Made by a program: the position numbers and the translations under genes. The notes below the pieces were generated by a model that worked only from the letters and a program-made list of their open reading frames with translations, was not told the origin of the DNA and did no database searches. Positions 43,462 to 51,916 of a stretch of DNA of 64,000 nucleotides are shown one piece after another. This DNA is from an uncultured Spirochaetales bacterium (GTDB lineage Bacteria > Spirochaetota > Spirochaetia > Sphaerochaetales > Sphaerochaetaceae): assembly GCA_949289305.1 (NCBI GenBank), contig CASENB010000026.1:58558-122557 (forward strand), written 5' to 3'. Every line of letters begins with the position of its first letter. Within the stretch, counting starts at the first letter, position 1.

Positions 43462-44103
43462 ATGACAAAGAAAAAGGCTCTTAAAACCGTTTTGATAGCA
43501 TTAATATCAATATTAATATTGTTCTTCATTTTCTTCTTTACAAGAAAAAGAATAGCCTTTTTCGTTGGCGATCTTGACAGGTCTTACATACAGAAATTAG
43601 ATAAACCTGAAATATTGACTTCAAGATACAGAACTAAAGTCGTATATGATGAAAATGACAACTACTTAAATTATGCTGATTTGATTATAAATCATTCCAT
43701 AATCGGATTAGAAAAAGAAAATGTATATGATATGGCTTATGATCCTGTCTCTCTTATAGCCCCATATATAGAAACCATCAGAAGTGAGAACGTCGTATTT
43801 CTTTATAATGAGGAGAGCATTGAAGATATTAATGTGCTTTCATATCTTCGAGAAAACCTTGCTGATATAAAAAGTCTTTCCTATAAAGGAAGCATGGCAA
43901 GATCTGATTACGGAATATACAGAGAAGAGATAGGTGATGCTTTGATTATTACTTTGAATTTGAACGAGACAATCGGATTTATACGATCCATCAATGCTCC
44001 GCGTCTTGCCGTTTCCTATTTAGATGCCGCCGCGCTTGAAAGAATCGAGCCTTATATTGTCTTTTCTCCGCATTGGGACGAGCTTATTCTTGAGAGAGTG
44101 TAA
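43462..44103 (+). CDS. Hypothetical membrane-anchored protein
   Basis: 213 aa from ATG 43462; a TTG six bases earlier is in frame. An N-terminal TM (about 9-27) is followed by a soluble extracytoplasmic domain of mixed alpha/beta character (NYADLIINHSIIGLEKENVYDM; VVFLYNEESIEDINVLSYL). No family is recognised. The last 52 bases overlap the convergent tatD gene, so one of the two 3' ends may be extended. Confidence 0.6.
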   Translation: MTKKKALKTVLIALISILILFFIFFFTRKRIAFFVGDLDRSYIQKLDKPEILTSRYRTKVVYDENDNYLNYADLIINHSIIGLEKENVYDMAYDPVSLIAPYIETIRSENVVFLYNEESIEDINVLSYLRENLADIKSLSYKGSMARSDYGIYREEIGDALIITLNLNETIGFIRSINAPRLAVSYLDAAALERIEPYIVFSPHWDELILERV

Positions 44104-44834
44104 AAATTTTCAATTGCGGCTTCTCTTAACTTTTCCGTACTCATAGCCCTTAAATCTGCAATGAATTCAGATGTTATGTCCGTGTTCTCTGGCGTGTTCG
44201 GTTTTCCTCTTAATGGAATAGGGGAGAGATATGGGCTGTCTGTTTCATAGAGAATTCTGTCGAGCGGCACATATTTCGCAGCCTCTTGTATGCTCGTATT
44301 GGATTTATATGTTACGTTTCCCGCAAACGATATATAGAGTCCCTTATCAAGTGCGGCTTTTGCAAGAGTAATATCTGATGAGAAACAGTGCATTATTCCA
44401 GATGCGGAAAAATTGTATCCGTTTAGAATTTCAAGCAGTTCTTTGTCAGCATCTCTTGAGTGTATTATAATTGGAACATTAAGCTCTTCAGATATTTCGA
44501 TCTGAACTCTGAAAAGATCCTGCTGATCTTTTTTGCTTCCGTAATTCCAATGAAAATCGAGTCCAGCCTCTCCTATGAAATCTCCTTTGAACTTCTTAAA
44601 GCAGTCTAAAAGTCTTTCCCTTGCGTCCTCTGCGCTCACATACCACTCTTCATCTAGGCACCATGGTCCTGCGCCATGCGAAAAAGAAACGTTAGACGGA
44701 ATTAGATCTTTTCTCTCTAAATAGTCGTATGGAGTTGTCGATACTTCTATTCCGATTAGGTTTTCTGGAAGGTCAATCTTTATGCCTTTTTTCTTCATTG
44801 ATAGAAGGTGGAAATGGGAGTCTAAATGTTTCAT
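44052..44834 (-). CDS. tatD: TatD family metal-dependent hydrolase
   Basis: 260 aa. DSHFH near the start, GEAGLDFHW with the metal Glu, IIHSRDADKELLEIL, and ETDSPYLSPIPLRGKPNTPENT identify the TatD family of metal-dependent DNases / D-aminoacyl deacylase-like enzymes. Its 3' end extends 52 bases into the convergent hypothetical gene; the usual TatD end (ENFYTLSRI) is reached before the last dozen codons. Confidence 0.88.
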   Translation of the reverse strand: MKHLDSHFHLLSMKKKGIKIDLPENLIGIEVSTTPYDYLERKDLIPSNVSFSHGAGPWCLDEEWYVSAEDARERLLDCFKKFKGDFIGEAGLDFHWNYGSKKDQQDLFRVQIEISEELNVPIIIHSRDADKELLEILNGYNFSASGIMHCFSSDITLAKAALDKGLYISFAGNVTYKSNTSIQEAAKYVPLDRILYETDSPYLSPIPLRGKPNTPENTDITSEFIADLRAMSTEKLREAAIENFYTLSRISSSQCGEKTI

Positions 44835-44873
44835 GACAGATTTTTATCATAAAAAGAGCGTTAATTAAAGAAC

Positions 44874-44890
44874 GTAACATAACTGCAACA
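44874..44890 (+). promoter_or_regulatory. Direct repeat upstream of the response regulator
   Basis: GTAACA-TAACT-GCAACA. The 11-base repeat period suits tandem binding by an OmpR-family regulator. The same pattern occurs at 46647. It ends 29 bases before the regulator ATG. Confidence 0.5.
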
Positions 44891-44919
44891 CAATTTGATA
44901 AACTATAGGCGGAGGCTCT

Positions 44920-45597
44920 ATGAACAGGATTTTGATTGTTGAAGACGATATGGATTTGAACATCAGCGCATCGGCTTTTTTAAAGAGAAAAGGTTATACG
45001 GTATTCAGTGCCGATTCTGTTGCTGAAGCATGGGATATTCTAGATGAGAATCAGGTCTATTTGATCGTCAGCGACATTATGATGAAGAATGTTGACGGCT
45101 TTGAATTTCTCAAGATGTTAAGAGAAGGCGACAAGAATATGCCTATGCTTTTTATGAGCGCTAGAGACGATATTGAGGCAAAGACTAAAGGCTTTAAAGA
45201 CGGCGTTGACGATTACATGGTAAAGCCAATAAATCTTGAAGAGCTGGATTTAAGAATCTCTGCACTTTTAAGGCGTGCTGAGATAAAGAACACAAAAAGA
45301 ATAGAACTTTATGATTTCATAATGGACGAGGATGAAAGATCTGCATATGTGAATGGAAATGAGATAAATCTTACAAGCCGTGAATTCGATCTTCTTTATA
45401 AGCTTCTCTCTTATCCGAAAAAGACTTTTACGCGCTCTGCCTTAATGGCTGAATTCTGGCCTGTTGAGAGCGATGCGACTCTCAGGACCGTAGATGTCTT
45501 TATAACTAGAATAAGGGATAAAACAAAAGGCGCAACATCCTTTAAGATAGAGACCGTTCACGGCCTCGGATATAAGGCGGTCATTAATGGTAGATAA
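44920..45597 (+). CDS. OmpR-family response regulator
   Basis: 225 aa. The receiver domain has the acidic pair EDD at 8-10, phosphoacceptor Asp52 (VSDIMM), and Lys102 (MVKPIN). The winged-helix DNA-binding domain ends in the ETVHGLGYKAVI wing. RBS GGCGGAGG. Its stop overlaps the probable kinase start (ATGGTAGATAA). Two 11-base-period repeats, one in its own promoter region and one beyond the kinase, are likely binding sites. Confidence 0.93.
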   Translation: MNRILIVEDDMDLNISASAFLKRKGYTVFSADSVAEAWDILDENQVYLIVSDIMMKNVDGFEFLKMLREGDKNMPMLFMSARDDIEAKTKGFKDGVDDYMVKPINLEELDLRISALLRRAEIKNTKRIELYDFIMDEDERSAYVNGNEINLTSREFDLLYKLLSYPKKTFTRSALMAEFWPVESDATLRTVDVFITRIRDKTKGATSFKIETVHGLGYKAVINGR

Positions 45598-46650
45598 AAG
45601 AGATCGAAAAAGAATCAGGCTTTTTTCGCAATGAGATACTCTGCTTTCATCATTGCGATAATAATCGCTTCCACTTTTTCCTTGATGATATTTCTTTCTA
45701 CTTTTGAACAGTCTGTGGGGATTGAGCATACAAGAGAGGTTACATCAGAGCCTGCGATAAGAACATTCTATTATTTATTGACTGTTACTGCTATAGCGGC
45801 CATTATCTTCGGCATTTATTACGGGTTTTTTATTTTTCGGCCTTTAAAAAGGATCGTAAGAAGGGAAGAGATGCTTATAAGCAGGGACTTTTCTTATGAT
45901 GAGATTGATAAGAAGATAAGAAACGGGTATGACGTAATTGAAAAAGGACTGAACAGCGTTGCGAAAGAGTTAAGCCGAGCAGAGAGCTTAAGCCGTGATT
46001 TCACAGCAAATATCTCTCATGAGATAAAAACACCTATTGCAGTCATAAAGAATTATGCGGAACTTTTAAAGCTCAGACAGGATAGGGATGAGAAAGAGAG
46101 AGTACATAGAAGGTATAATTAGGGCGGATGACAAACTCTCTCTCTTTGCAACAAACGTGCTTCGTCTTACCCAGTTGGAGGCTCAAGAGATTTATAAGAA
46201 AGATGAAAAGCTTAGTTTGGATTCCATACTTTCTGAATGCATTGTTGCATTTGTTGAGAAGATCGATGAGAAAAAGATAACACTTGATTTGGATATAGAT
46301 GAAAACATAGAGATCTTAAGCGATAAGAGCCTTATCGAACTTGCACTCTCAACATCATTTCTAATGCTGTAAAGTTCACTCCAGATGGCGGCATAATAAG
46401 AATTTGTTTATACAAAAAGGATAAAGAGGGAAAAATAAGCATAAAGGATTCTGGCCCCGGCATAAAGAAAGAGGAGATTAACAGGATATTCGACAGATAC
46501 TTCAGAGGGGAAAATGGAAAAACATGCCATGGGTCTGGTCTTGGATTTGCTATGGTAAAACGTGTTGCAGACATCCTTTCCATCAAGATAGATGTTGATA
46601 GCGTCATGGTAAAAGGAACGACGTTCACGCTATCTTTTCCTCTTTTGTAA
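45589..46650 (+). pseudogene. Sensor histidine kinase with three apparent frameshifts
   Basis: The kinase can be read in pieces. An opening from the ATG overlapping the regulator stop breaks at a T6 run (about 45620-45625); one more T would join it to MRYSAFIIAII. The two-TM and HAMP-like region and the H box (FTANISHEIKTP, His130 of that ORF) follow. The frame breaks in a GA-rich tract near 46095 and resumes as EYIEGIIRADD. It breaks again near 46352, where one extra A would give SNIISNAVKFTPDGG (N box). G boxes DSGPGI and GSGLGFAMVKRV complete the domain. All domains are recognisable, so this is recent decay, hypermutable tracts, or sequencing error. Confidence 0.8.
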
Positions 46651-46663
46651 CAATTTAGCAACA
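46647..46663 (+). promoter_or_regulatory. Direct repeat upstream of the small membrane protein
   Basis: GTAACA-ATTTA-GCAACA, same 6-5-6 layout as the site before the response regulator, followed by similar A/T-rich bases (AAAGTTTAA versus CAATTTGAT). It lies about 58 bases before the ATG at 46722; TATACT at 46694 could be the -10 box. Confidence 0.5.
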
Positions 46664-46721
46664 AAGTTTAAGAGTTTTTGTAGCAGATCTTTTTATACTG
46701 AAAGCATAGGAGAACAAAAAC

Positions 46722-47081
46722 ATGGAAAACAGATCTAGCTACACGTATTCTTTGAAAGAAATAGAGGAAGCTAAAAGAATCCAAAAGGAATACAGCAAAA
46801 GTGAAAGCGACTATGAGAAGCTGAAAAGAATAGTCAAAAGGGCTGAAAGAAACGCTCAGATTCCAGCAATCTCTTTAGGCGTGATTGCCGCAATAATATT
46901 TGGAATCGGAATGTGCCTATGCATGGTGAATAGCAATTACCTATGGGGAATTATAATCGGCGCTATTGGAATTGCCGGCTGTATCGCGTCATGCTTTGTC
47001 TATAAAATCTTTTTAAAAAGAGAGAAAGAGAAGATTGAAGACGACGTAAGAGAGTTAAGCGAGAAGATTATTGGAAGATAA
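46722..47081 (+). CDS. Small two-TM coiled-coil membrane protein
   Basis: 119 aa. A charged helical N-terminus (LKEIEEAKRIQKEYSKSESDYEKLKR) precedes two TM segments (about 47-67 and 73-94) and a charged C-terminal helix. No family is recognised. RBS AGGAGA. The upstream repeat suggests control by the neighbouring two-component regulator. Confidence 0.65.
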   Translation: MENRSSYTYSLKEIEEAKRIQKEYSKSESDYEKLKRIVKRAERNAQIPAISLGVIAAIIFGIGMCLCMVNSNYLWGIIIGAIGIAGCIASCFVYKIFLKREKEKIEDDVRELSEKIIGR

Positions 47082-47102
47082 TCATAACTTCTTTTTTTAG
47101 AT

Positions 47103-47130
47103 AGAATCTCCGCATACGTACGGAGATTCT
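47103..47130. terminator. Hairpin after the two-TM gene
   Basis: AGAATCTCCG-CATACGTA-CGGAGATTCT is a perfect 10-bp stem. On the plus strand the trailing tract TGCTTTCAAGTGCTTTTTTC is only moderately T-rich; on the minus strand no T run follows. Confidence 0.6.
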
Positions 47131-47184
47131 TGCTTTCAAGTGCTTTTTTCTTTAGATGCAAATTCGTAAAGGCTTTGCATATGA

Positions 47185-47520
47185 TTAGTTCTCTGGTTCG
47201 ATAATGACGGCTGTCCCGCTTATATAATAGCAAAAATAATCCTTCGCATAACCTGAATGTGCCACTGCTGAAATTCCAGGGACACATCCGATAATTGCGT
47301 TGCATCCTGGGTAAATTCTAATAGCTGTTTCCTTTAAACTATCATTACCGTTATTTATAGGTCTATCTGAAGTATTCCAAGTTGACACTATGCCTAATGA
47401 CTTAACCACCTTATATCCTGGAATGTAAGCTAATGTAGAGAGTTGTATGGCATCAAGCTCTTGCTGGCTGCCTGTGTTCTCTTTTTCATCATTATTCTTC
47501 TTATTTGAAAATAACCCCAT
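47185..47520 (-). CDS. YbjQ/UPF0145-like protein
   Basis: 111 aa. IPGYKVVKSLGIV resembles the opening of YbjQ (IEGYxIVxYLGIV), and the C-terminal GCNAIIGCVPG...YYISGTAVIIEPE matches GANAVIG...YGTAVVVE. A low-complexity polar N-terminus (SNKKNNDEKENTGSQQ) precedes it. UPF0145 proteins are called heavy-metal-binding domain proteins, but their role is not settled. The match is partial. Confidence 0.6.
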   Translation of the reverse strand: MGLFSNKKNNDEKENTGSQQELDAIQLSTLAYIPGYKVVKSLGIVSTWNTSDRPINNGNDSLKETAIRIYPGCNAIIGCVPGISAVAHSGYAKDYFCYYISGTAVIIEPEN

Positions 47521-47741
47521 AATTTAGCTCCTATGCAATAAAAGATTTATAATAATAAGATGCCATAAAAATATAGCAGAGCTCTATATTTTGATGATAT
47601 ATAATTTAAATATAATTTTGATATATAAATCGTACTTGTATCTTTGTTTTATGATATAAAAATGCATTTTTTGTTTTGAAGTTTTTCGCTTATATCTTTT
47701 TTCTAGTAGTCTAGAATGCCTAAATTAATTATCATCAAGGA

Positions 47742-48149
47742 ATGCAAATTCTTGTAATAGATGCCCAGGGCGGCGGAATTGGTAAAGAAATCATTAACGC
47801 TTTAAAAGAGAGAAAGAGGGATTTGAACATCATTGCCGTAGGAACGAATTCAAATGCGACAAGTGCGATGTTGAAAGCCGGGGCTGATGAAGCGGCAACC
47901 GGGGAAAATCCTGTAATGGTGTGTGCTCAAAGCGCTGATGTTATTATCTGTCCTATAGGTCTTGTAATAGCAGATAGCATGCTTGGAGAGGTTACTGAGA
48001 AAATGGCTCTTTCTATTGCAAGAAGCAGGGCTAAGAAAGTCTTGATCCCTTCAAGCAGGGGATGTGCGAACTATGTTGCAGGATCTAAAAAAGAGAGCAT
48101 GAAGGATATAATAGAGGATGCTGCGGATTACGTAATAAATCTGCTGTAG
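47742..48149 (+). CDS. DUF3842 family protein
   Basis: 135 aa. It opens QILVIDAQGGGIGKEIINAL and contains TNSNATSAMLKAGAD, NPVMVCAQSADVIICPIGLVIADSMLGE, characteristic of DUF3842 (function unknown, Rossmann-like). The spacing from AAGG to ATG is unusually short. It directly precedes an ECF transporter operon; association of DUF3842 with ECF cassettes suggests a shared substrate. Confidence 0.8.
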   Translation: MQILVIDAQGGGIGKEIINALKERKRDLNIIAVGTNSNATSAMLKAGADEAATGENPVMVCAQSADVIICPIGLVIADSMLGEVTEKMALSIARSRAKKVLIPSSRGCANYVAGSKKESMKDIIEDAADYVINLL

Positions 48150-48204
48150 TTCTTTTCATATCTTTTAATTCCTGTTATTTTTAAGGAGTTGAATTTTTCT
48201 TAGT

Positions 48205-48242
48205 GGCTTAGAGAACTAAGCCGTCTTTAGCTGAAGCTAGAG
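48205..48242 (+). promoter_or_regulatory. Tandem 7-bp hairpins before the ECF operon
   Basis: GGCTTAG-AGAA-CTAAGCC (48205-48222) and CTTTAGC-TGAA-GCTAGAG (48225-48242) lie two bases apart, each with a 7-bp stem and a four-base loop. The second abuts the RBS AGGGGAG of the first ECF gene. They may form a small regulatory leader; no known riboswitch class is recognised. Confidence 0.5.
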
Positions 48243-48254
48243 AGGGGAGAAAAA

Positions 48255-49007
48255 CTGCTAGTTGAATTAAAAGGCATAAGCTATCGTTATGAGGCAGACT
48301 ATGCCTTAAAAGATATATCATTTAGAATTGATAGCGGCGAATACGTATCGGTTTTGGGTTCTAACGGCTCTGGCAAGAGTACTCTGCTGCTTATATTAGA
48401 TCTAATCTTATCACCATCAGCGGGGGATCTTTTTCTTTTTGGAAAAGATGTGAAAAATTTGAAGAAGAGAGAAGATGCAAGAAAAGAGATTGCATTTATC
48501 TTTCAAAATCCATCTTCAAGCATGATAAACAAAACCTGTATCGACGAGGTTATGTTCTCTCTTCTAAATTATGGAGAAGACGAGAAAAACGCTAAGGAGA
48601 TGGCTTTAAAAGAGATGGATAGATTCGGGCTTTCCGGCTTTGAAAAAAGAGATGTCTCATCGCTATCAAGCGGACAGAAGCAGAGGCTATCTCTTTCTTC
48701 TGCTTTTGTAAACAGGCCGAAAATCCTATTGCTCGACGAGGCTTTTTCCTACCTAGACAAGGATGCAAAAAAACTGCTTGAAAAAGCGATAGATGAAGAG
48801 AGGCTAAAAGGATGTTCTGTTATCAGCGTTACGCACGATGTGAAGATCGCACGGCTTTCAGATCGCATACTTCTTTTAAAGCAGGGAAAGCTTATTGCCG
48901 ATGGAGAATCAGACAAAATATTAAAGAATGTCGATCTTCTTATTGATTCGGACGTAAGACCTTTGGATGAGCATTTGTATTTCTGGAGGCTTTATGGTAA
49001 GGCTTAG
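48255..49007 (+). CDS. ECF transporter ATPase, first subunit
   Basis: 250 aa if initiated at CTG 48255, which lies 5 bases after AGGGGAG and reads MLVELKGISYRYEADYALKDISF. No ATG, GTG or TTG upstream of the Walker A fits. Walker A is LGSNGSGKST; FQNPSSSMI (Q-loop), SSLSSGQKQRLSLSSAF (signature) and ILLLDEAFSYLD (Walker B) are intact. It overlaps the second ATPase by 14 bases. It is part of an energy-coupling factor module. Confidence 0.88.
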   Translation: MLVELKGISYRYEADYALKDISFRIDSGEYVSVLGSNGSGKSTLLLILDLILSPSAGDLFLFGKDVKNLKKREDARKEIAFIFQNPSSSMINKTCIDEVMFSLLNYGEDEKNAKEMALKEMDRFGLSGFEKRDVSSLSSGQKQRLSLSSAFVNRPKILLLDEAFSYLDKDAKKLLEKAIDEERLKGCSVISVTHDVKIARLSDRILLLKQGKLIADGESDKILKNVDLLIDSDVRPLDEHLYFWRLYGKA

Positions 49008-49716
49008 TGTGGTAGAGCTTAAAAGAAATGATTTCATTCTTAGCGTCGATAAGATTTTCGATACGTCGTCATCCTATGCTTTAATGGGTGAGAATGGTTC
49101 AGGAAAGACCACGCTTTTAGATTTGATTGCAGGACTTATCACCCCTGATAGAGGCATAATTGAGAAAGACGTAAAAATTGCGTATTCAATTGCAGAGAGC
49201 GTGGACACTTTCTTTTTACCGACCGTTTACGATGAATTTAAATATACTTTTGGACGAATGAAAAAAAGCTTGTTAGAAGAAAAGACTGCAGAGCTGCTTT
49301 CTTATCTCTCTTTAGACGAGTCGTTTCTCTATAGATCTCCATTTTCACTCTCAGGAGGGGAGAAAAGGCTTTTATCGATTGCCTTAACTCTTGCGCAGAA
49401 GCCTGAATTCATTCTATTTGATGAGAGCCTTGCTGGCCTAGATTATAAGGGGTATCTTGCTTTTAGAAAGCTTTTAATGCGTCTTAAAGATGAGAAGATA
49501 GGTTTTATAATCGTAACTCACGACAATTCAATTTTAGATTTAGTAGATGATCTTCTGATTCTCAAGGAAGGAAAGATTTCTTTTGACGGAAAAGTTATAA
49601 GAGCGATGGAAGAGGGCAGGGTTGAAAAGAGTTTCTGCTTTAAAGAGAGCATGAGGCTTTATAACAAGGCCATTTTAAGCCTTGATGATCTTATTGCTAG
49701 GAGGCTCAATGGATAG
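48994..49716 (+). CDS. ECF transporter ATPase, second subunit
   Basis: 240 aa from ATG 48994 (RBS GGAGG). Walker A MGENGSGKTT, signature FSLSGGEKRLLSIALTLA, Walker B FILFDESLAGLD. It pairs with the first ATPase as EcfA/A'. It overlaps the T component by 8 bases. Confidence 0.88.
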   Translation: MVRLSVVELKRNDFILSVDKIFDTSSSYALMGENGSGKTTLLDLIAGLITPDRGIIEKDVKIAYSIAESVDTFFLPTVYDEFKYTFGRMKKSLLEEKTAELLSYLSLDESFLYRSPFSLSGGEKRLLSIALTLAQKPEFILFDESLAGLDYKGYLAFRKLLMRLKDEKIGFIIVTHDNSILDLVDDLLILKEGKISFDGKVIRAMEEGRVEKSFCFKESMRLYNKAILSLDDLIARRLNG

Positions 49717-50449
49717 GCTTTCACCTTTTTACCGCCTGCTTGCATTTATCTTGCTCATTCTGATTCTTGCCCTTCCTTCATCTTTAAAGGCGAATTTTTT
49801 TGCTCTCTTATTCTTTATTGCAGTCATATTGTTTACAAATACAAGCAAAAAGGAGCTTTTTAAACCGCTTTTAAGAGCAAAGTGGTTCCTGCTTTTAATA
49901 TTCCTTTTAAATGCGCTCTTTTCTAATGATTCAAGCCTATTTCGATTGGGTTTTGTAAGGTTATCTGAATATGGTGTTTTAAGGGCGTTTTTTATCGTCT
50001 ATCAGGTGGCGGTAATAACGCTTGCCGCCTACCTTTACACATCATCTTCAATAATTAGGGAGATGAGCGACAGTCTGTTTTTACTTCTCTCTCCGCTAAA
50101 GATTTTTTTCATTCCCGTTGATAAGATTTCATCTTCATTGACCCTCGCGCTATATCTTATTGATGAGTTTGTAAATGAAAGCGGTAAACTTGAAAAGGCA
50201 AGAAAACTTAGGTCTTCTGGTGGAAAGAAAGGCTTGAAAGAGAAAATTTTAGACTATAAGGCGATTGTGATTCCAATTTTCATTATGGCCTTCAGACGTT
50301 CTGATGAGCTGTCTATCGCATTGCTTTCCCGTGGATATAGTGCAAAAGCAAAATTAAGATTCGACTATTTGAAAATGAAAAAGGCCGATGTTTTTTTTAT
50401 TTTCTTAGAGATACTGGTTTTAATAGGAGTAACATATGACAAGTATTAA
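49709..50449 (+). CDS. ECF transporter T component
   Basis: 246 aa membrane protein with about five TM segments; ATG 49709 follows TAGGAGG. The coupling motifs appear as ARKLRSSG and, near the C-terminus, IALLSRGYSAKAK (Ala-Arg-Gly type). It links the ATPases to the S component. Confidence 0.85.
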   Translation: MDRLSPFYRLLAFILLILILALPSSLKANFFALLFFIAVILFTNTSKKELFKPLLRAKWFLLLIFLLNALFSNDSSLFRLGFVRLSEYGVLRAFFIVYQVAVITLAAYLYTSSSIIREMSDSLFLLLSPLKIFFIPVDKISSSLTLALYLIDEFVNESGKLEKARKLRSSGGKKGLKEKILDYKAIVIPIFIMAFRRSDELSIALLSRGYSAKAKLRFDYLKMKKADVFFIFLEILVLIGVTYDKY

Positions 50450-50963
50450 AAAAATCATTATTACTGCAGCGCTCTCAGCGCTCTGCGTAATACTTCCGAT
50501 GGCGTTTCACGCAATACCGAACGCAGGGGTGTTTTTAAGTCCGATGCATATTCCTGCATTTATCGCAGGTCTTACAGTAGGACCGTTCTATGGCCTAATC
50601 GTAGGGCTAGTCGGTCCATTTCTTTCTTCTGTTCTTACAGGCATGCCCGTTTTTTCTTATATGCCTCAGATGATGATAGAACTTGCAAGCTATGCGTTCT
50701 TTGCAGGAATCTTTATGAAGATCGTACATACTTACAATTATATGGCAGACCTTTATATCTCCCTTGTTCTCTCCATGATAGCAGGAAGGATCGTGGCAGG
50801 AGTATGCAGAGCCTTGATATTCTCAGACGGAGGATACTCTTTCAACGCATGGCTTGCGTCATACTTTGCATCTACTTGGCCTGCGATGATCCTTCAGCTT
50901 GCAATAATTCCTGCCATTGTGTTTGCTCTTGAAAAGGCGCGTCTTATCGAGAAAAGATACTAA
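50436..50963 (+). CDS. ECF transporter S component, substrate unknown
   Basis: 175 aa with about six TM segments; overlaps EcfT by 14 bases. PMAFHAIPNAGVFLSPMHIPAFIAGLTVGPFYGLIVGLVGPFLSSVLTGMP fits the generic ECF S family (PF12822-like). Vitamins or related precursors are imported by such proteins. No riboswitch was recognised to name the ligand. Its last 20 bases overlap the convergent EamA gene. Confidence 0.85.
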   Translation: MTSIKKIIITAALSALCVILPMAFHAIPNAGVFLSPMHIPAFIAGLTVGPFYGLIVGLVGPFLSSVLTGMPVFSYMPQMMIELASYAFFAGIFMKIVHTYNYMADLYISLVLSMIAGRIVAGVCRALIFSDGGYSFNAWLASYFASTWPAMILQLAIIPAIVFALEKARLIEKRY

Positions 50964-51831
50964 TTTTTTTTATGTCGAGCTGTGCGAAAAGTACTGCGAT
51001 AAATACTAATGCACATCCGATTGCTTCGCTTGCGCTTAAAGTCTGAGAAAGCATTAGCGCTCCTCCAATGGTTGCCCACACGCTTTCAAGCGATAGTGCA
51101 AGCGTTGCCTTGCTTGCTTCAACATACTTTTGTGCGACTGCCTGCAGCGTATATGCTACGCCACATGAAAGAACACCAGAGTAGAGTAGAGGAATGATGG
51201 AAGCTTTTATTATGCTCAAGTTAAGGCTTTCATTTGCAAATGGCATGGCGATAAGACAAATTATTCCGCCAAATAGGAACTGGAAGAACGAGAGAACGAC
51301 TCCATCGACGTCTCTTGAAGCTCTCTCTATTATAAGGATGTGGATGGAGAAAAGGATTGCGCAAATCAAAAGGTAGATGTCTCCTGTTGAAATTCCACTC
51401 GTGCTTGAAAGACATAATAGATACATTCCGCATAGCGCAATTGCTGCGCATAGCCAGATTTTCTTTTCTATCTTCTTTCCAAATATTCGAGAAATAAATG
51501 GAACTATGATCATATACAGAGATGTCATGAATGCGGCTTTTCCGGCATCTGTAGTCTCTATTCCAAACTGTTGGAAAAGGGTTGCGCTACTTAATGCTAG
51601 CGCCATGAAGAATCCCCATTTCAATGCGTTTTTTAAATAGGTTTTGTCCCCTTTGATCTCTTTGAATAGTTTAACAACGAATGGAATCAGGACAAGCGCT
51701 CCTAAAATCATTCTGATTCCTGTGAATGCAAAAGCGCCGATGCTTTCGCTAGATACGCTTTGTGCTACAAAGCTGAATCCCCATATAAATGACGTTAAAA
51801 GTAAAAGTAATATTGCCTTGCTCTCTTTCAT
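50944..51831 (-). CDS. EamA/DMT-superfamily transporter
   Basis: 295 aa with ten TM segments and two EamA domains (ILLLLLTSFIWGFSFVAQSV at the start; LLYSGVLSCGVAYTLQAVAQKYVEASKATLALSLESVWATIGG near the end). It is a probable metabolite exporter. It is convergent with the ECF S component, overlapping by 20 bases, with no terminator seen. Confidence 0.88.
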   Translation of the reverse strand: MKESKAILLLLLTSFIWGFSFVAQSVSSESIGAFAFTGIRMILGALVLIPFVVKLFKEIKGDKTYLKNALKWGFFMALALSSATLFQQFGIETTDAGKAAFMTSLYMIIVPFISRIFGKKIEKKIWLCAAIALCGMYLLCLSSTSGISTGDIYLLICAILFSIHILIIERASRDVDGVVLSFFQFLFGGIICLIAMPFANESLNLSIIKASIIPLLYSGVLSCGVAYTLQAVAQKYVEASKATLALSLESVWATIGGALMLSQTLSASEAIGCALVFIAVLFAQLDIKKISIFSR

Positions 51832-51916
51832 ATTTTCTCCAAAGTGGTATTATGCAGAAAAGATAGGGGGATGTAAACTTTTCTAACTTCAAAATGATGG
51901 ATATAATGGCCTTATT

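Noticed and set aside
47521..47741. AT-rich spacer with an AAATATAG/CTATATTT inverted repeat, and a shared ATATAGCAGAG string with 56765
   Set aside because: Too short and AT-rich to be meaningful; no ORF, promoter pair or known RNA could be supported.
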